Assembly (NCBI GenBank): GCA_030849075.1
Contig: JASAOO010003380.1
Location: 1-50,058 of the forward strand
DNA: 50,058 nucleotides
DNA from: Zelonia costaricensis
Lineage: Eukaryota; Euglenozoa; Kinetoplastea; Trypanosomatida; Trypanosomatidae
Direction: 5' to 3'
In this document: positions 9,207-19,944 of the stretch, piece after piece
How positions within the stretch are numbered: position 1 is the stretch's first letter
Layout of the letters: every line of letters starts with the position of its first letter
The notes under the pieces: generated by a model
Database searches by the model: none
What the model was told of the DNA's origin: nothing
Seen by the model: only the letters and a program-made list of their open reading frames with translations
Position numbers and translations under genes: made by a program

Positions 9207-12200
9207 ACAGTTAGGACACCCCGCATCCGCCATTCGTATGCCTCCTCCTGCCCCTAATGTCCGTCATGGGTCTTTTCCGCCTCCCCCTTCGTCAACTTCT
9301 GTACTGTCTTTCATCTCCCGCTGTCTTTGGCATACATGCGTGTGTGCGTGTATGTGCGCCTGCGCCTCCACGTGCCGGTGCCGCTGCCCAACGGCTGCTC
9401 TAGCAGCTTTTCCACCTCCAAATCGGGAGTGCACCGCTGTCCAGCCTTCGCACATCACCGCGCGCCCCCCCACCCCCTCCCACGTCGTCGGTGCCGGTGC
9501 GTCTGTTCCTTCTCCGCCGCCGCCTATTGCGCACCGCAGTACTCGCACAACGCAGCGGAAGGGCGGCCTCGCTCCCACTCTCCGTGAGGCACACAAGCGG
9601 GCACGCCAGAGACCTCTCCGACACACCGACACAGAAGCAGACGGCGCAGACACCGACGCAAGAGCATCCACGCGTGGAAGTTTGGAACCGCGGCGGGCGG
9701 GTTGAACCAATACAGTCAAGTCCCGTCTCTCTCTTTCTCTTCAAAGAAAACGGTTGGCCCTGCGACTCCCTTGCTGCCTTTTTTTCTTTCCTATATTCCG
9801 AGGAGGAGGCGGAGACCCCTCGGCGCCACTCGGAGTCAAACGGCTTGCCGACGTGGTGCAGTGCTAACACACGACGACGCACTCGAGGGCGCGAGCCGCA
9901 TCTCGGTCTCCTCTCGCCATCGCTCCCTCCCCCTCGTTTTTCCTTTTTTCTTGTTCTCGAGCTTCCGCGGCGGTCTGCACGACTCAAGGGGGCCGACTCG
10001 AGGTCGTAAGGAGCCACGAACCAGAGGCGACGGCGTCGTCGCCCGGTGCGTGCGTGTTGTCTGGTGCACCTCTTGCGTGTCTCCGCGCGACGGTGCGCTG
10101 GGCGAATCCAGTCCAAAAGGTGCCAACGCAGTTGCAGACCGTTTTCGCCGCTGCCCTTTCGCTCTCCGCTGGTTCGTCTGCGCGCCAAGGTGAACGCGGA
10201 CGCCGAAAAAAAAAAAAGGGGCTGCCTCACAAAGAGCAAGCGAAACCAAAAAGAACTACGCGTTCATAAACGTCTCCGCGGCGGAGTCCTCTGCTGCGCT
10301 TTGCGGCTCTTTTTTTTTGTTGCTGTGCGCCGTGTTAACACCACCGGCTCTCTAGCAGCGCGTCTCCTCCTTGTTTCTCCATTTTTTTTTTCGTTTCTGC
10401 TCTGCTGCTGTGGTTTTCGTCTGTAGCTCTCTGTTTGACTTGCGTGCTGGTGCGTGCGTTTGAGTACGCGTGTGCGTGGTTTTCTTGTATTTGTGTGAGT
10501 GTGTCCGTTCAAGTCCCTCTGTCTCGCCCTCTTCCTCCTTCTCTTCCCGACTCCGTGTAGTCTTCGGACGTTCCCTCATACACCGGTCAAGGTGGAGGTG
10601 CTTGCACCTCGCGCGCTCTTCTCGTTTCCCTGGGATTGTGTTCTGGCCATCTCCCGTGGCCGCCTTCTAACGCGTGTCTTCCCGTCATCTCTCCCACTCC
10701 TCTCACCCACTTTCCCTTTTTCGTTTTTTTCTGCTGCTCCTTTACAGACGTGAGCGTGTGCGTGTGTGTGTGCGCAGGTTTTGTGCGGCTGGCGTGCGTG
10801 TGTCTGTGTGTGTGTGTCGTTGTTCTCGGAAACGCTGCCTACAGTCTTGAACGTCGCTGCTGATTTCGTGTTTTCCTCTCTGCTCTGCGCCTTTAGCTCC
10901 TGCTCTCCTCGGCCTGTCTCGATTGCCGTCGTTGTGTGTGTGTGTCTTCCCGTCCTCGACGTGTTGCCTTCACCCTCTCCTGCCCCAAATCCTCCTCCAC
11001 CACCCAGTCGCTGCTGTTGAGTGTTGCGTTTCTTTTTCCTCTTCCATTGTTTGCGCTTGATACACCGCCTCTGGCAGGCTCGCATACCATTTTCTTTTTT
11101 CCTTCTCGCCACACTCTGTGACGGTTGTGCCGCTTTTCCCCCGTGGACGTTTCTTTTCTTTTGCTCGGTCGTGCAGCTGGGGTCCTCAAACTCTGCCTCT
11201 ATCCTGGCATCAACTTCCTTCACCCCTGACGCCGCAGACCGTGCCTGCGCGTGGCTGCTGCGGTGCCTGTGTGTGTTGTGCCTCCCATTCCCGCTTCCAA
11301 CCCCCTCCTCCCACTCCTCCTCTTGCTTCCTTTCTGACCTTCCGCTCTGTGCATCCGACTGTGAAGCCGCTGCTCTTCCTCTGGTGCGCCCAGGCTTGCA
11401 GTGAAGAAGTGAAGAGGAAAAGAGAGAAACAGTGGTGGCGACGAAGAAGTGCAGTCGGTGTAAGACGGTCCCCTGGCTGCCCGCGCTACAGCCACCTATA
11501 CCGGCATATCTATAGTTTCCTTTTACTTTTGTGGGTTTCGCTTCCGAAAAGCACTCGGAGTCGACCCAGACGACTGGAGAGCGGAAAGAAAAAAAAGAGG
11601 AATCAAGTTCGAAACACAGGCAGAAAGAAGAGAAGGACGCCGGAGTCTTGCGAGGGACACGCGAGAGTGCGTTGCCGCCGACCCAGCTGCCTGCGTACGA
11701 GCTTGCACCCCTTCTTGTACTTCTGGCACGTTCTCCTTTTTCTAAAAAAAGAAGAGCGCCTCTCTCTTTCTTTTTGTTGGCCTTTTGTGAGTGTGCGTGC
11801 GTGCCTTCGTGCCTCTCGACCCCCTTTTTCCCCCTCTTTCCTCCGTTTCTCATCTTGCGTCCTTCACTCCTGTTCTTTCCCCCAACGCGCGAATTCGTTC
11901 AAGAGTTGCCCACTTCTCCTCGCGCTCTTTTAACTGAGACGCCTCGCCCTCCTTTTGGTTGTCCGCTCTTTCCAGTGCTTTTTTCTGCCCTTTCCCCCTT
12001 TTCTCACTGCCGTGTTCATCGGTGCTCCTGCCCTCTTTCTCGTTTTGCCCCTGAGACTTGTTGGCTGGCATCGCACGCCGGCTCACGGTGCGTGTGTGTG
12101 TGTTTTCTCTTGTCGAACTGTTCTGCCCCTTTCTCTCTCTGTCTCTCTTTCTCTGTCTGTCTTCTCGCTCCTTTCACCTCAGTTTTCATCTGTCTTTATC

Positions 12201-13895
12201 GGGGCCGCGCGTTTCTTCTTCCCCCTCCCCCTCCCCCCTTTCCACTCCGCCGTGTGTGGCTCAGTCCGTGTCTCGTTTTTTTTAAAACAGAGTTTTCTCA
12301 CCTCACTTTTTTCCTTTGTTTCTGGAGTAGGGCAAGTCACGAAACAGAAAGAAAGAGAAAAAGAGAGGTGAACGCACACCTTTCCTCACAGACGCTTGCC
12401 GTCCAGCTGTTCTGCTTGCCGCACACACAAACGCCGCTTGTAGTGTGGTGCCCCATTTCGTTCTCTCTCTCCCCCCCTTTCACCCCACACCTACGGTCTT
12501 GCGCACCCCCTTCTCACCTGTATTTTTGTTTTCTGTTCCTGTGTCCCTCGCTCACCTCGACGGTTGAGCTGGCTTCAATTTCTGTTTTTTTTCCTTTTTC
12601 GCGGAGTGGCGCGTCGCTTTGCAACCCTAGCGCGTGAGCACGCGCCCACAACTTTCTCCAATCAGCCTCCCTCCTTGGTCCTTTGCTCTTAGGCTCCCAT
12701 AGTTCTTTGTCTGTCGTACGGCGTCTTTCACTTCGGCTGGTTGGCGGCCCTTTCCTCCTGGTCAGCTCCCTGTGCAGTTCTCTTATTGTTGTCTTCTCTG
12801 TTCTCGCAAAGCGCGTTGACGTGACGCTGTGTGAGTCGCATCTTGTGCGTGGGTGCGTGCGTACCTGCTCCGTGGGCCTCTGCGGTTTGCGGCTTGTGTG
12901 TGTGCGTGCGTGTGAGCGCTTTGCTGTTCTCATCCTCCTCTCCTCATCTTTGCCCCACTCGACCTGCTTAGCTCGTCGCCATTTTTGTTGCTCTCTTCTC
13001 TCGCCTCACCTTCTCCTCTGCTTTTTTGTGTGTTGTTGTTGTTGGTCTGTTTGTTTCCTCGTCCTCGTTGGCGTGCGCCTCGTGCCTTTCCGGCGTGACC
13101 GGAGTTTAATCCAAGCATTTTTCCCTTCCTCCTTCTCCATTCAAACACCTTCTTCGCGTCCTTTTTTTTTTGTAGTTAACAGTATCTCGAAGATTTGCTG
13201 CTTGCGCGAATTCGCTCCAGCTGGCTCCCCTTTTTGTTTTCCCAGATCTATTGCGTTCCTTTGCTAGTCGCACATCCTCTCCTTTTTTAAAGCCTTCCCT
13301 CTCTCTATCTGTTTTTCTCTGGGTTACGTCTGCTCCTGACACGGATTTGTATCCTGTCCTAGTCCTACCCTCGCGCCTGCTTCCCATTCGTCTGTTTTCC
13401 TTTTCTTCTGTTGGCCCGGCGTGCGCGCCAGTGCCTTTCCCGCTGATCGTGCGTTTGTGTGTGTGTGTGCGTGGGCGTGTGTCTGTATAGTTGCTTGCGC
13501 TGCGTGGCTTGTTACCTCTGCTTGTGTGTGTGCCAACCGCCCCCCCCCCCCCATCTCTCCACCATTAACAAGTGTCTTCCGACTTCCTCTTCCCTTCTAC
13601 CTCTCCTCCTCCTTCCCACTCACTTCTCAACCCCCCCCCTCCCCCCTCACTCGCGTGCTTCTTTGCTGCCTTCTCCTCCTGCTCATTCACTCGCCTGGCC
13701 CGTCCCCTCCCTTCAGCGTCTTTCTCAGTTTGCGCGTTGCAGTTGACCGTACCCGACCCACGCTCCCCTCCCCGCCCCTCTCACTTCACCGGTGTCTTGC
13801 GTCTGTCTTTCGAGGTGCAGGTGTGCCTTTTTCCCTGGTACGCTATTGCAATAGTGTGTGCATCCGGCCTGCGCACGCCTGCGGCCACGCACTGT

Positions 13896-13912
13896 CACAC
13901 ACACACACACAC
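13896..13912 (+). repeat. CA microsatellite upstream of the second SPEWS gene
   Basis: A CA run about 600 bases before the ATG at 14519. It is followed at once by AGTCAGCAGA (13915-13924), a 10-mer also found just after the CA repeat at 29738-29759. Confidence 0.8.
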
Positions 13913-14410
13913 GCAGTCAGCAGATAAGGGGCTCCTGTTATTGGCTCCTTTTTTCTTGAGGTTTCGCTTGAAAGCCCCTCCCCATCTTGCATTTTTGTGT
14001 GTGGGCGTGGTGTCCTTCTCTGTTTGACTTCTTTGTGTTTTTGGGTTCTTCTTTTCTGTGTTGCGTGCCGTGCTTGCTGCGCCTCTGAGCCGTCAGTCCG
14101 CGCGGGCATCTGCTTTCGCCTCTACGCCCCCTCTCTTAGCTGCTGCGTTCTTTTACTTTTGTTTCTCCAGTTCAGAAGCTGCATCATCTGCCGCCCCCCC
14201 CCCCAGTCACACACTCTCTCTCCCCGCCACTCTCTCACTTTCTGTGTCATCCTCACGCACGCACGTTCGGTCGTGACCTTTGCAGACTCCGTCCGCTCGG
14301 GACTACCTAGCAACTGCTCTTTGCTTTTGTAGAGCAAGCACGTGTCCCTTCCCTCGCCCCCTCTGCCCTATTTCCGTTCACTGCTGCATTGTTATAGCGC
14401 GAGCCTTTTT

Positions 14411-14434
14411 CTTCTCCTTTTCTGTTATTGGAAG
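14411..14434 (+). promoter_or_regulatory. predicted spliced-leader acceptor of the second SPEWS gene
   Basis: A T/C tract from about 14405 to 14429 is followed by GAAG with the AG at 14433-14434, giving an 85-nt 5' UTR. A second strong T/C tract (about 14465-14510) lies after it, but no AG separates that tract from the ATG, so it probably is not used. An earlier candidate AG lies at 14331-14332. Confidence 0.4.
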
Positions 14435-14518
14435 TGGCCTTCGACTGGCCTGTAAGCTGGTCGAACCCCCACCTTTTCTTTTCTCGATCTTCTCCCCATC
14501 CCCTCTACGTGTGCCGCG

Positions 14519-17500
14519 ATGCGCCCTGTGCAGCTTCGGCGGCCTTGTCGCGGCAGCGACTTTGTGCTGCCGGACGTGCCCATGCTCGAATCGCCCGAGT
14601 GGAGTGACGAGGACATCGCCCCGTTCTTCAGCCGCGTTTCGCCAGCTTCGCGCCAGCCAGCCCACCCCCACCACCGCCACGCCCACGCCGGCGCTATGGC
14701 GATGCACCCGGGCTACCACAGGGGCAGCCCTGGGATGATGGGGCCCCTGGCCCCCGCGCAGTACGGCTCTCCATTCCGCGTACAGCACGCCGCGGCCCCG
14801 TTTTCGGGGTTTAACCACCCCGGTCGCGGGGACTACGCGTTGCCGCCGCCGCCGTTCGGTGACCGCGCTCGCCAAACTGCGAACGCGGCGTGCCGCACCC
14901 CGAACACCACCCACCACCGCGCTCGCGGCAACTTCCAGCGCGGCGCTGAGAGCGACGGCGGCGATGAGGACGCGGATGACGAGCATGACGAGGCCGGCAC
15001 ACGCGCGGAGACGTCGCACGGCGCCGGCCTCACCGCGCTGCTGGACCGCGTGGCGGAGGAGGACACTGGCGCGGGTGGCGGCGACGAGGTGCCGGTGTCC
15101 CCCTGCGGCGGCTCCTTCGGTGCAGGCCGCATGCAAAGCCGCTTTCAGTTCCAGCGCGGAAGCCTGTTCGCCCCCTCGGCGCAGCAGTTCATGAACGGCA
15201 TGGGGCGGTACGGGGACGCGAGAGACGCGGGGAGCGACGACAGCGACAACGCTGATGTCTCCTCCAGCACGACGAGTGGCAGCAACAGCAGCGACACCCC
15301 GTCGGGCACGCAGCCGCCGAACCGCCGTGCTTCGATGGCACAGTGCTTTCCGGGCCCCGCGACGGGCGGCGCGTGGGTTGACGAAGGGCCGGCCCTTGCA
15401 CCGCTGCCGCGTCGACCGTCCGCACGCGGAGCGAGCGTAGCGTCTGCCTTCCTGAACGAGCGCCAGCACCAGCACCCGTCCATCTTTATGGCGAACGCAG
15501 GGGGTCGCGGCGGGGCTGCCACCCTCGGCACCGCGTCCGCTGCCCCTTCGATCTTCTGCAACTTCTTTGACGACGACGGCGACGAGGACGACGCCAACAG
15601 CTTCGGCTGCGGTGTCGGCGGCGCGGCTACGGCGAGTAACCTGTCGACGTCCCGCAGTAGGACAACGGGTGGGGCCGCGCCTTCGATGATGGTGAGCAGC
15701 GCAGCGCACAACGGCACGGCGGTCGGTGCTGCTGCCGGTGCTGCGGCTGGTCGACACGCGCGCAGCAACGCAGCCCCGACCACTGCTGCTGCTGCTGCCA
15801 CACGCCTTCCAGAGGTGTCGGCACAGGGCCACTACAGCTACATGCATAGCAACACCGCGCCCACCAATCCCGCCGTCTCCAACACGGCCCCAGCCACGAT
15901 CACCGACTCCAACTCGGCCGACCCCACCAACCCGACCATCGGTGCAGACCCGAAGCTCGGTGCACTCTTCGGCAAGCTCCGCCAGGGCTCCTTCCTCATG
16001 GCCATGGACGAGGTGCCGGCCGACGTGCGAGCGCAGCACGCCGCCACGACACATCTGCTGCCACACGACGCCAACACACACGGGCGGCGTGACAGCCAGC
16101 CGCGGCCGACGCAGTCCGGGGAGCGAGGAAGCCCTCCGCAGCTCTCGCACGGCTTCCAGGCCGACAGGTGGACGGGCGCGAAGCAGGGCGGCCTCGGTGC
16201 CGCGCTCGCCGAGTACGCACTGCTCTCGAAGCGGGTCGCGGGCGAGTCGAGCGCGGCGTCGGCGATCTCGACCCGGTCCGCCCACTCGAGCCGCACAGCT
16301 GAGGGACCACCGTCGCATCATCAAACCTCAGAAGACGCGCCAGACAGCGACGAGGAGGCAGCCGTGCTAGAGCGACGCAGCCGCTTCTTCGAGGTGTCGA
16401 CTTCGCACCGTCACGGCGCGCGGGACGAGGAGGGCGGGCAGCAGCACAACGGCGTATACCCCAACACCCTCTTCGCCCGCGGCGCGCCGGGAGTGGGCGG
16501 TGGGCAGCACAAGACGCAGTCTCCAGCGGCGCCGCCGGCGATCAAGGGCCAGCCCGACCGCGTCAACTTTCGCAATCGCATCGCCTCGCGTGGACATAGC
16601 GCCGGCGGCGGCGGCGGCGGCGTGGGGGGCAGCGGCGGCAGCGTCGCCGGCGCCCAAGGACTGCCGCCGCGGCGGCCCGCCACGATGACTGACTCCACGG
16701 CCTTTTCGGTGGAGATGCACCCCGCGACCGGGACGGTGACGGCGATGTCCAGCGCGGCGAGCACGCCACACGACGCGGTGATGACGGCTCCCGTGACGGA
16801 GGTGGACGAGTACGGGCTGCTGGCGTGGACAGCGGGCAGCCCGATACGAACGCGCTTCGGGTCCACCGTCTCCTATGGCGGCTTCTCCGACCTCGCCGGC
16901 GGCAACACCCCCGCGCCGTCGCCAGCTCTGCCCGGCGCGCCTGCCGCAGCCCGCGGGGCCGGCGTGGTGCCGCTTTCCCTACAGCCGCTGTCTATGGCAA
17001 CGGCTGGGGGCGGACGGTTCAGCCGCCGCACCTCGAGCAACGCCTCGCCGCACACCGTCGTCACAATTCTGGACGACGCGGGCAGCCCGATGCCCGCCCT
17101 GCCGAGCACGCGGCGCATCTCGCCATCGGGGGCCGCCAGACCACGGCCCCACGACGGCGGTCAGCGAACACTGCCCCCGCCGCAGCTGACCGACGTGGCA
17201 CTGCCTGCGAGCGCGTCCACCGCCTTGCCAGCAACTGGCGTCACCTCGGCCCAAACGACGCCAGCTGCCCCTGCGGTGGCGACGGCGAGCGAGAGCCCCG
17301 CGACGAGTGCGCCGTCGCTCATGACGCCGAGCCCGCGCCCCCAGCGCACGCTCTCGCTCTACCACCAGGACGAGTTCTACCCGATCAACAGCTTCCGCGG
17401 CAACAGCGTCGACAGGCTCACCTCGGGCGCGGCGTCGCCGTACTGGGTTTCGAGCGCCTCGGCTGCCGCCACGGGTGCCACCACGCGGATGGCGGGTCCT

Positions 17501-18349
17501 GCGGCGCGCCGCGGCCACCACGACGAGCTGGACCCGCTCGCACAGCCACGCCAGTCCCTCTGCGCGCTCTCGCCCGACCGGCTGAGGGTCGCCGAGGACG
17601 ACCAGCGGCGCCTGAGTCGGTCGAACCCCACCCTCGGCGCGTCCCCCGCGCCGCAGCGGGCGCCGTCATCGCTGCGCGTGAAGGCGATGTCGCCCGTCGT
17701 GTTCGTTTCCACAACCGGCGCGGCCGGCCCGCAGGACGTCCCGTTCGCGTCCACGCCCAAGGCAGGCGGGGGCAGCACCGTCCTCGCGATGGACGGCGAG
17801 TACCAGTTCTTCACCCGCGACACCGATATTAGCAGCTCCGGCGTCGGCGAGGGTTACATGATGGTGGCCGACACCCACGCCATCGTATCGCCGCGCGCCA
17901 TCATGTCGAAGCTGTCGACCACCAACGCCAGAGCTTCGCCGCGCTCGGCCGTGCCAGGTGAGGTGGAGCAGCGTGCTTCGGCGCAGGTCAGCGCCTCGGG
18001 CGACTACGTCACCTCGATCGTGAGCGCTGTAGAGGTGGAGCTGCCACACAAGCCACGGAAGGAGGCGCAACACGAGAGGCGGCGCGGCTCGCCACGGGAG
18101 CGCGGCCTCCCGCTGCGCCCCGCCACGCCGCCCAAGGCCCAGCCGGCTCCGCGGCCGTGGGACAGCTGTTCGGGTCTCACGCCGACGACGTCCGGTGCGG
18201 GGCTATCGGGGCCGGAGTCCGTACCACAAAACGCACGGGTGATGGAGCACGTCGTGGTGGCGAGCACCGCCACACGCCAGCGCAGCCCGCGCGCGTCATC
18301 GCGCCCATCGCGGCGTCTCAAGGTACTCGCGAAGCGCATGACAATGTGA
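14519..18349 (+). CDS. large low-complexity protein with N-terminal SPEWS motif, function unknown
   Basis: I do not recognise this 1,276-residue protein. It has no visible enzymatic domain, membrane helix or signal peptide. It is mostly Ala/Ser/Gly/Thr/Pro-rich and probably disordered, with His-rich (about 46-58), acidic (about 351-357) and Gly-rich (about 700-715) patches and a basic C-terminus (about 1258-1274). The N-terminus carries DVPMLESPEWSDED (residues 19-32), nearly the same block as in the gene at 615-7289. SAVEVELP (1169-1176) resembles SAVEVQLP (254-261) in that protein. Segments richer in hydrophobic and aromatic residues, such as around residue 953 (FYPINSFRG) and about 1095-1140, may be conserved binding segments. 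The ATG at 14519 is the first in frame and lies 18 residues before the motif. The flanking spacers are 7.2 and 4.1 kb, the longest in the window, hinting at heavy mRNA-level control. Function is unknown. Confidence 0.85.
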   Translation: MRPVQLRRPCRGSDFVLPDVPMLESPEWSDEDIAPFFSRVSPASRQPAHPHHRHAHAGAMAMHPGYHRGSPGMMGPLAPAQYGSPFRVQHAAAPFSGFNHPGRGDYALPPPPFGDRARQTANAACRTPNTTHHRARGNFQRGAESDGGDEDADDEHDEAGTRAETSHGAGLTALLDRVAEEDTGAGGGDEVPVSPCGGSFGAGRMQSRFQFQRGSLFAPSAQQFMNGMGRYGDARDAGSDDSDNADVSSSTTSGSNSSDTPSGTQPPNRRASMAQCFPGPATGGAWVDEGPALAPLPRRPSARGASVASAFLNERQHQHPSIFMANAGGRGGAATLGTASAAPSIFCNFFDDDGDEDDANSFGCGVGGAATASNLSTSRSRTTGGAAPSMMVSSAAHNGTAVGAAAGAAAGRHARSNAAPTTAAAAATRLPEVSAQGHYSYMHSNTAPTNPAVSNTAPATITDSNSADPTNPTIGADPKLGALFGKLRQGSFLMAMDEVPADVRAQHAATTHLLPHDANTHGRRDSQPRPTQSGERGSPPQLSHGFQADRWTGAKQGGLGAALAEYALLSKRVAGESSAASAISTRSAHSSRTAEGPPSHHQTSEDAPDSDEEAAVLERRSRFFEVSTSHRHGARDEEGGQQHNGVYPNTLFARGAPGVGGGQHKTQSPAAPPAIKGQPDRVNFRNRIASRGHSAGGGGGGVGGSGGSVAGAQGLPPRRPATMTDSTAFSVEMHPATGTVTAMSSAASTPHDAVMTAPVTEVDEYGLLAWTAGSPIRTRFGSTVSYGGFSDLAGGNTPAPSPALPGAPAAARGAGVVPLSLQPLSMATAGGGRFSRRTSSNASPHTVVTILDDAGSPMPALPSTRRISPSGAARPRPHDGGQRTLPPPQLTDVALPASASTALPATGVTSAQTTPAAPAVATASESPATSAPSLMTPSPRPQRTLSLYHQDEFYPINSFRGNSVDRLTSGAASPYWVSSASAAATGATTRMAGPAARRGHHDELDPLAQPRQSLCALSPDRLRVAEDDQRRLSRSNPTLGASPAPQRAPSSLRVKAMSPVVFVSTTGAAGPQDVPFASTPKAGGGSTVLAMDGEYQFFTRDTDISSSGVGEGYMMVADTHAIVSPRAIMSKLSTTNARASPRSAVPGEVEQRASAQVSASGDYVTSIVSAVEVELPHKPRKEAQHERRRGSPRERGLPLRPATPPKAQPAPRPWDSCSGLTPTTSGAGLSGPESVPQNARVMEHVVVASTATRQRSPRASSRPSRRLKVLAKRMTM
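14573..14614 (+). other. SPEWS motif, copy 2 (protein residues 19-32)
   Basis: The encoded residues are DVPMLESPEWSDED. Compared with copy 1 the core VPxLxSPEWS is retained, with D/E exchanges and an acidic cluster after it. Both copies lie within the first 51 residues of otherwise dissimilar low-complexity proteins. Confidence 0.7.
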
Positions 18350-18690
18350 GCGAGTTTCTTGCATGCATCTGTGGGCAGACATAGGCTTGTGAATATGTAT
18401 CTACATATAAATATATATGTACATGCACGTATATACATGCGTGTATCTGTGTGGGTACGTCGCCGCCTGCGTGCGTGCGCACTGTCTCTCTTGCGTGTGC
18501 TCACGGAGTGTCTGGTGGCGTCGCCTATTCTGCCATTGCTGCGTTGCGGCTCTTCGAGAGCCACATCGCCGTTTGTGTTCCCTTCTTGTTTTTGTTCCTT
18601 CGGCTCTGTTCCCCACTCTTATCATCGCGTGTGTCTGTGTGCGTTCGCGGTTTTCTTTGTTACCTCCTGTGTGTGTGTGTGTGCCCGTGA

Positions 18691-18715
18691 GTGTGTGTGT
18701 GTGTGTGTGTGTGTG
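18691..18715 (+). repeat. TG microsatellite
   Basis: A perfect TG run of 25 bases, with a second run at 18669-18683, about 340 bases after a stop codon. Confidence 0.9.
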
Positions 18716-19944
18716 CCTGCGTGTATGCGAGGGCCTCCTTATTTTTGTATGCTCTTCCCTGCTCTCATATGCCCAACGTGTCGCTCCGTGTTGCGTCTCG
18801 TACACGCGCACTTTCCCGTCCCCCCAGGTTTGCGTGCACGCGGGTGCTGATGCGACTGAGTTCGCCCTGCTGCGGCATGGAGCCCCTTTGCGGAGCTCGG
18901 CAAACGACACATGACCGTGGCGACGCGGTCACGGGTGCCACCGGCAGGGGCACATCGCTCTCTCATTCGCTCTGTCTTCCTTCCTTCTCCCCCTCTGCTC
19001 ACCCTCCCCTTATTGCCCGTGCACATGAGTGTGTGTGTCCGTGTGCTCGCCGTATGTGTTTCTCCTTCTCTTTTCCACCTCCTCCAATGTATGCGTACTC
19101 GCTCTCAGTCTTTGTTTCTCGGCGTTGCGCCTTCATCCATCTCTCCCTCCCCCCCGCCTCCCCCCTCCTCCTCCCCGCTCAGAGCTTCCATTATGGCGCG
19201 TCGTTGCTACACCACGTCACCCCCCCCGCCTCCTTCCAGGTCCCGCGATCCTCCACCGAAGAGGGTGACACACAGAGAGCGTAGACGGGACGGTCCAACT
19301 GCGCCCCCTCCCCTCGATTCCCGTCCCTGTCCCTCCCCTCCTCCCACAAAGATTGCCGAGCTCGGTGGTGTTCTCACTCTTTGTCGTTTCTTCTTTCTTT
19401 CTTCGAACACCGAGGTTCCGCGGGCAGCTGACTCGTTTGGCGCATCTCTGCTACCACCTGTCGTCGACCCCTGCGCCTTTCCTCCTCCCTCCTCACCGCG
19501 CGTGCTGCTTCCGCAAAAGCCCCCCCCCCCGCGCACTCCACCGCTTTGCACAAGAGAAACGAGAAGAAGAAGCCGCGTGTGCCTTTGATCGCTTCTGTTT
19601 GTGTCCTTGTCGTCGTCGTGTGGGTGTGTGCAGCTGCTGTCTAGGCGCCGTGTCGCTGTCACAGCGAAGCAGAAGCAGGCACGTAGGTCAGCTGGCTGCT
19701 TCGTATACCGACGTCCTTCCTCGAAGTTTTCTTTTGTTTCGGTGCGGACTTGTGCCTGTATCTGTTTGAGCAGACGTGTTCTGCGGCGCCACAGGTGATC
19801 TGCTGGCGTCCGGCGCGGTGCCTATCACCGCTTCTTCCGCCAGTCTTGCCTACACCCTGCTATCCTCACTCCTCGCTGCCTCAGCACCCCCTGCGACGCC
19901 CTCCCCCCTCGTCCCCAAGTGCGATGGCAGCCCGGACATGGAAC

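Larger units (their letters stand above)
7290..14518 (+). other. 7.2 kb spacer without a credible protein gene
   Basis: A (TG)10 repeat (7347-7366) follows the stop codon. From about 7550 to 8450 the sequence is C/T-rich. A (CA)9 repeat lies at 8776-8793. From about 8900 to 10260 the composition is more balanced, with purine patches (44 of 60 bases in 9061-9120), a nested palindrome at 9148-9206 and an A-run near 10206-10217. From about 10270 to 14510 the + strand is extremely pyrimidine-rich (only 6 purines in 11821-11880). TG tracts recur near 10755-10815 and 13450-13475, and a CA repeat at 13896-13912. Open frames here (for example 8455-9705 and 11531-12637) have Cys/Phe/Ser/Leu-rich products that follow the T/C bias and do not look like proteins. 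The region is most simply the 3' UTR of the first gene plus a long 5' region of the second. Confidence 0.65.

Noticed and set aside
8455..9705. Open frame of 416 codons in the 7.2 kb spacer
   Set aside because: The product is a mosaic of repeat-derived and T/C-derived residues with no domain, and codon use is unlike the real genes. Kept only as spacer.
11531..12637. Open frame of 368 codons in the pyrimidine-rich block
   Set aside because: Phe/Ser/Leu/Cys-rich product expected from any T/C-rich sequence; no ATG-anchored conserved part.
14455..14470. B-box-like GGTCGAACCCC, suggesting a tRNA
   Set aside because: One base is missing from the consensus, and no A box, anticodon arm or acceptor stem was found upstream.
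14378..16324. Long antisense open frame (648 codons) opposite the second SPEWS gene
   Set aside because: It is an Arg/Ala/Val-rich shadow of GC-rich sense coding; the sense frame has the family motif and all neighbours are on the + strand.
18380..18440. TATA-like AT-rich stretch after the second SPEWS gene
   Set aside because: Trypanosomatid protein genes do not use such promoters and there is no strand switch here; it is probably just 3' UTR sequence.
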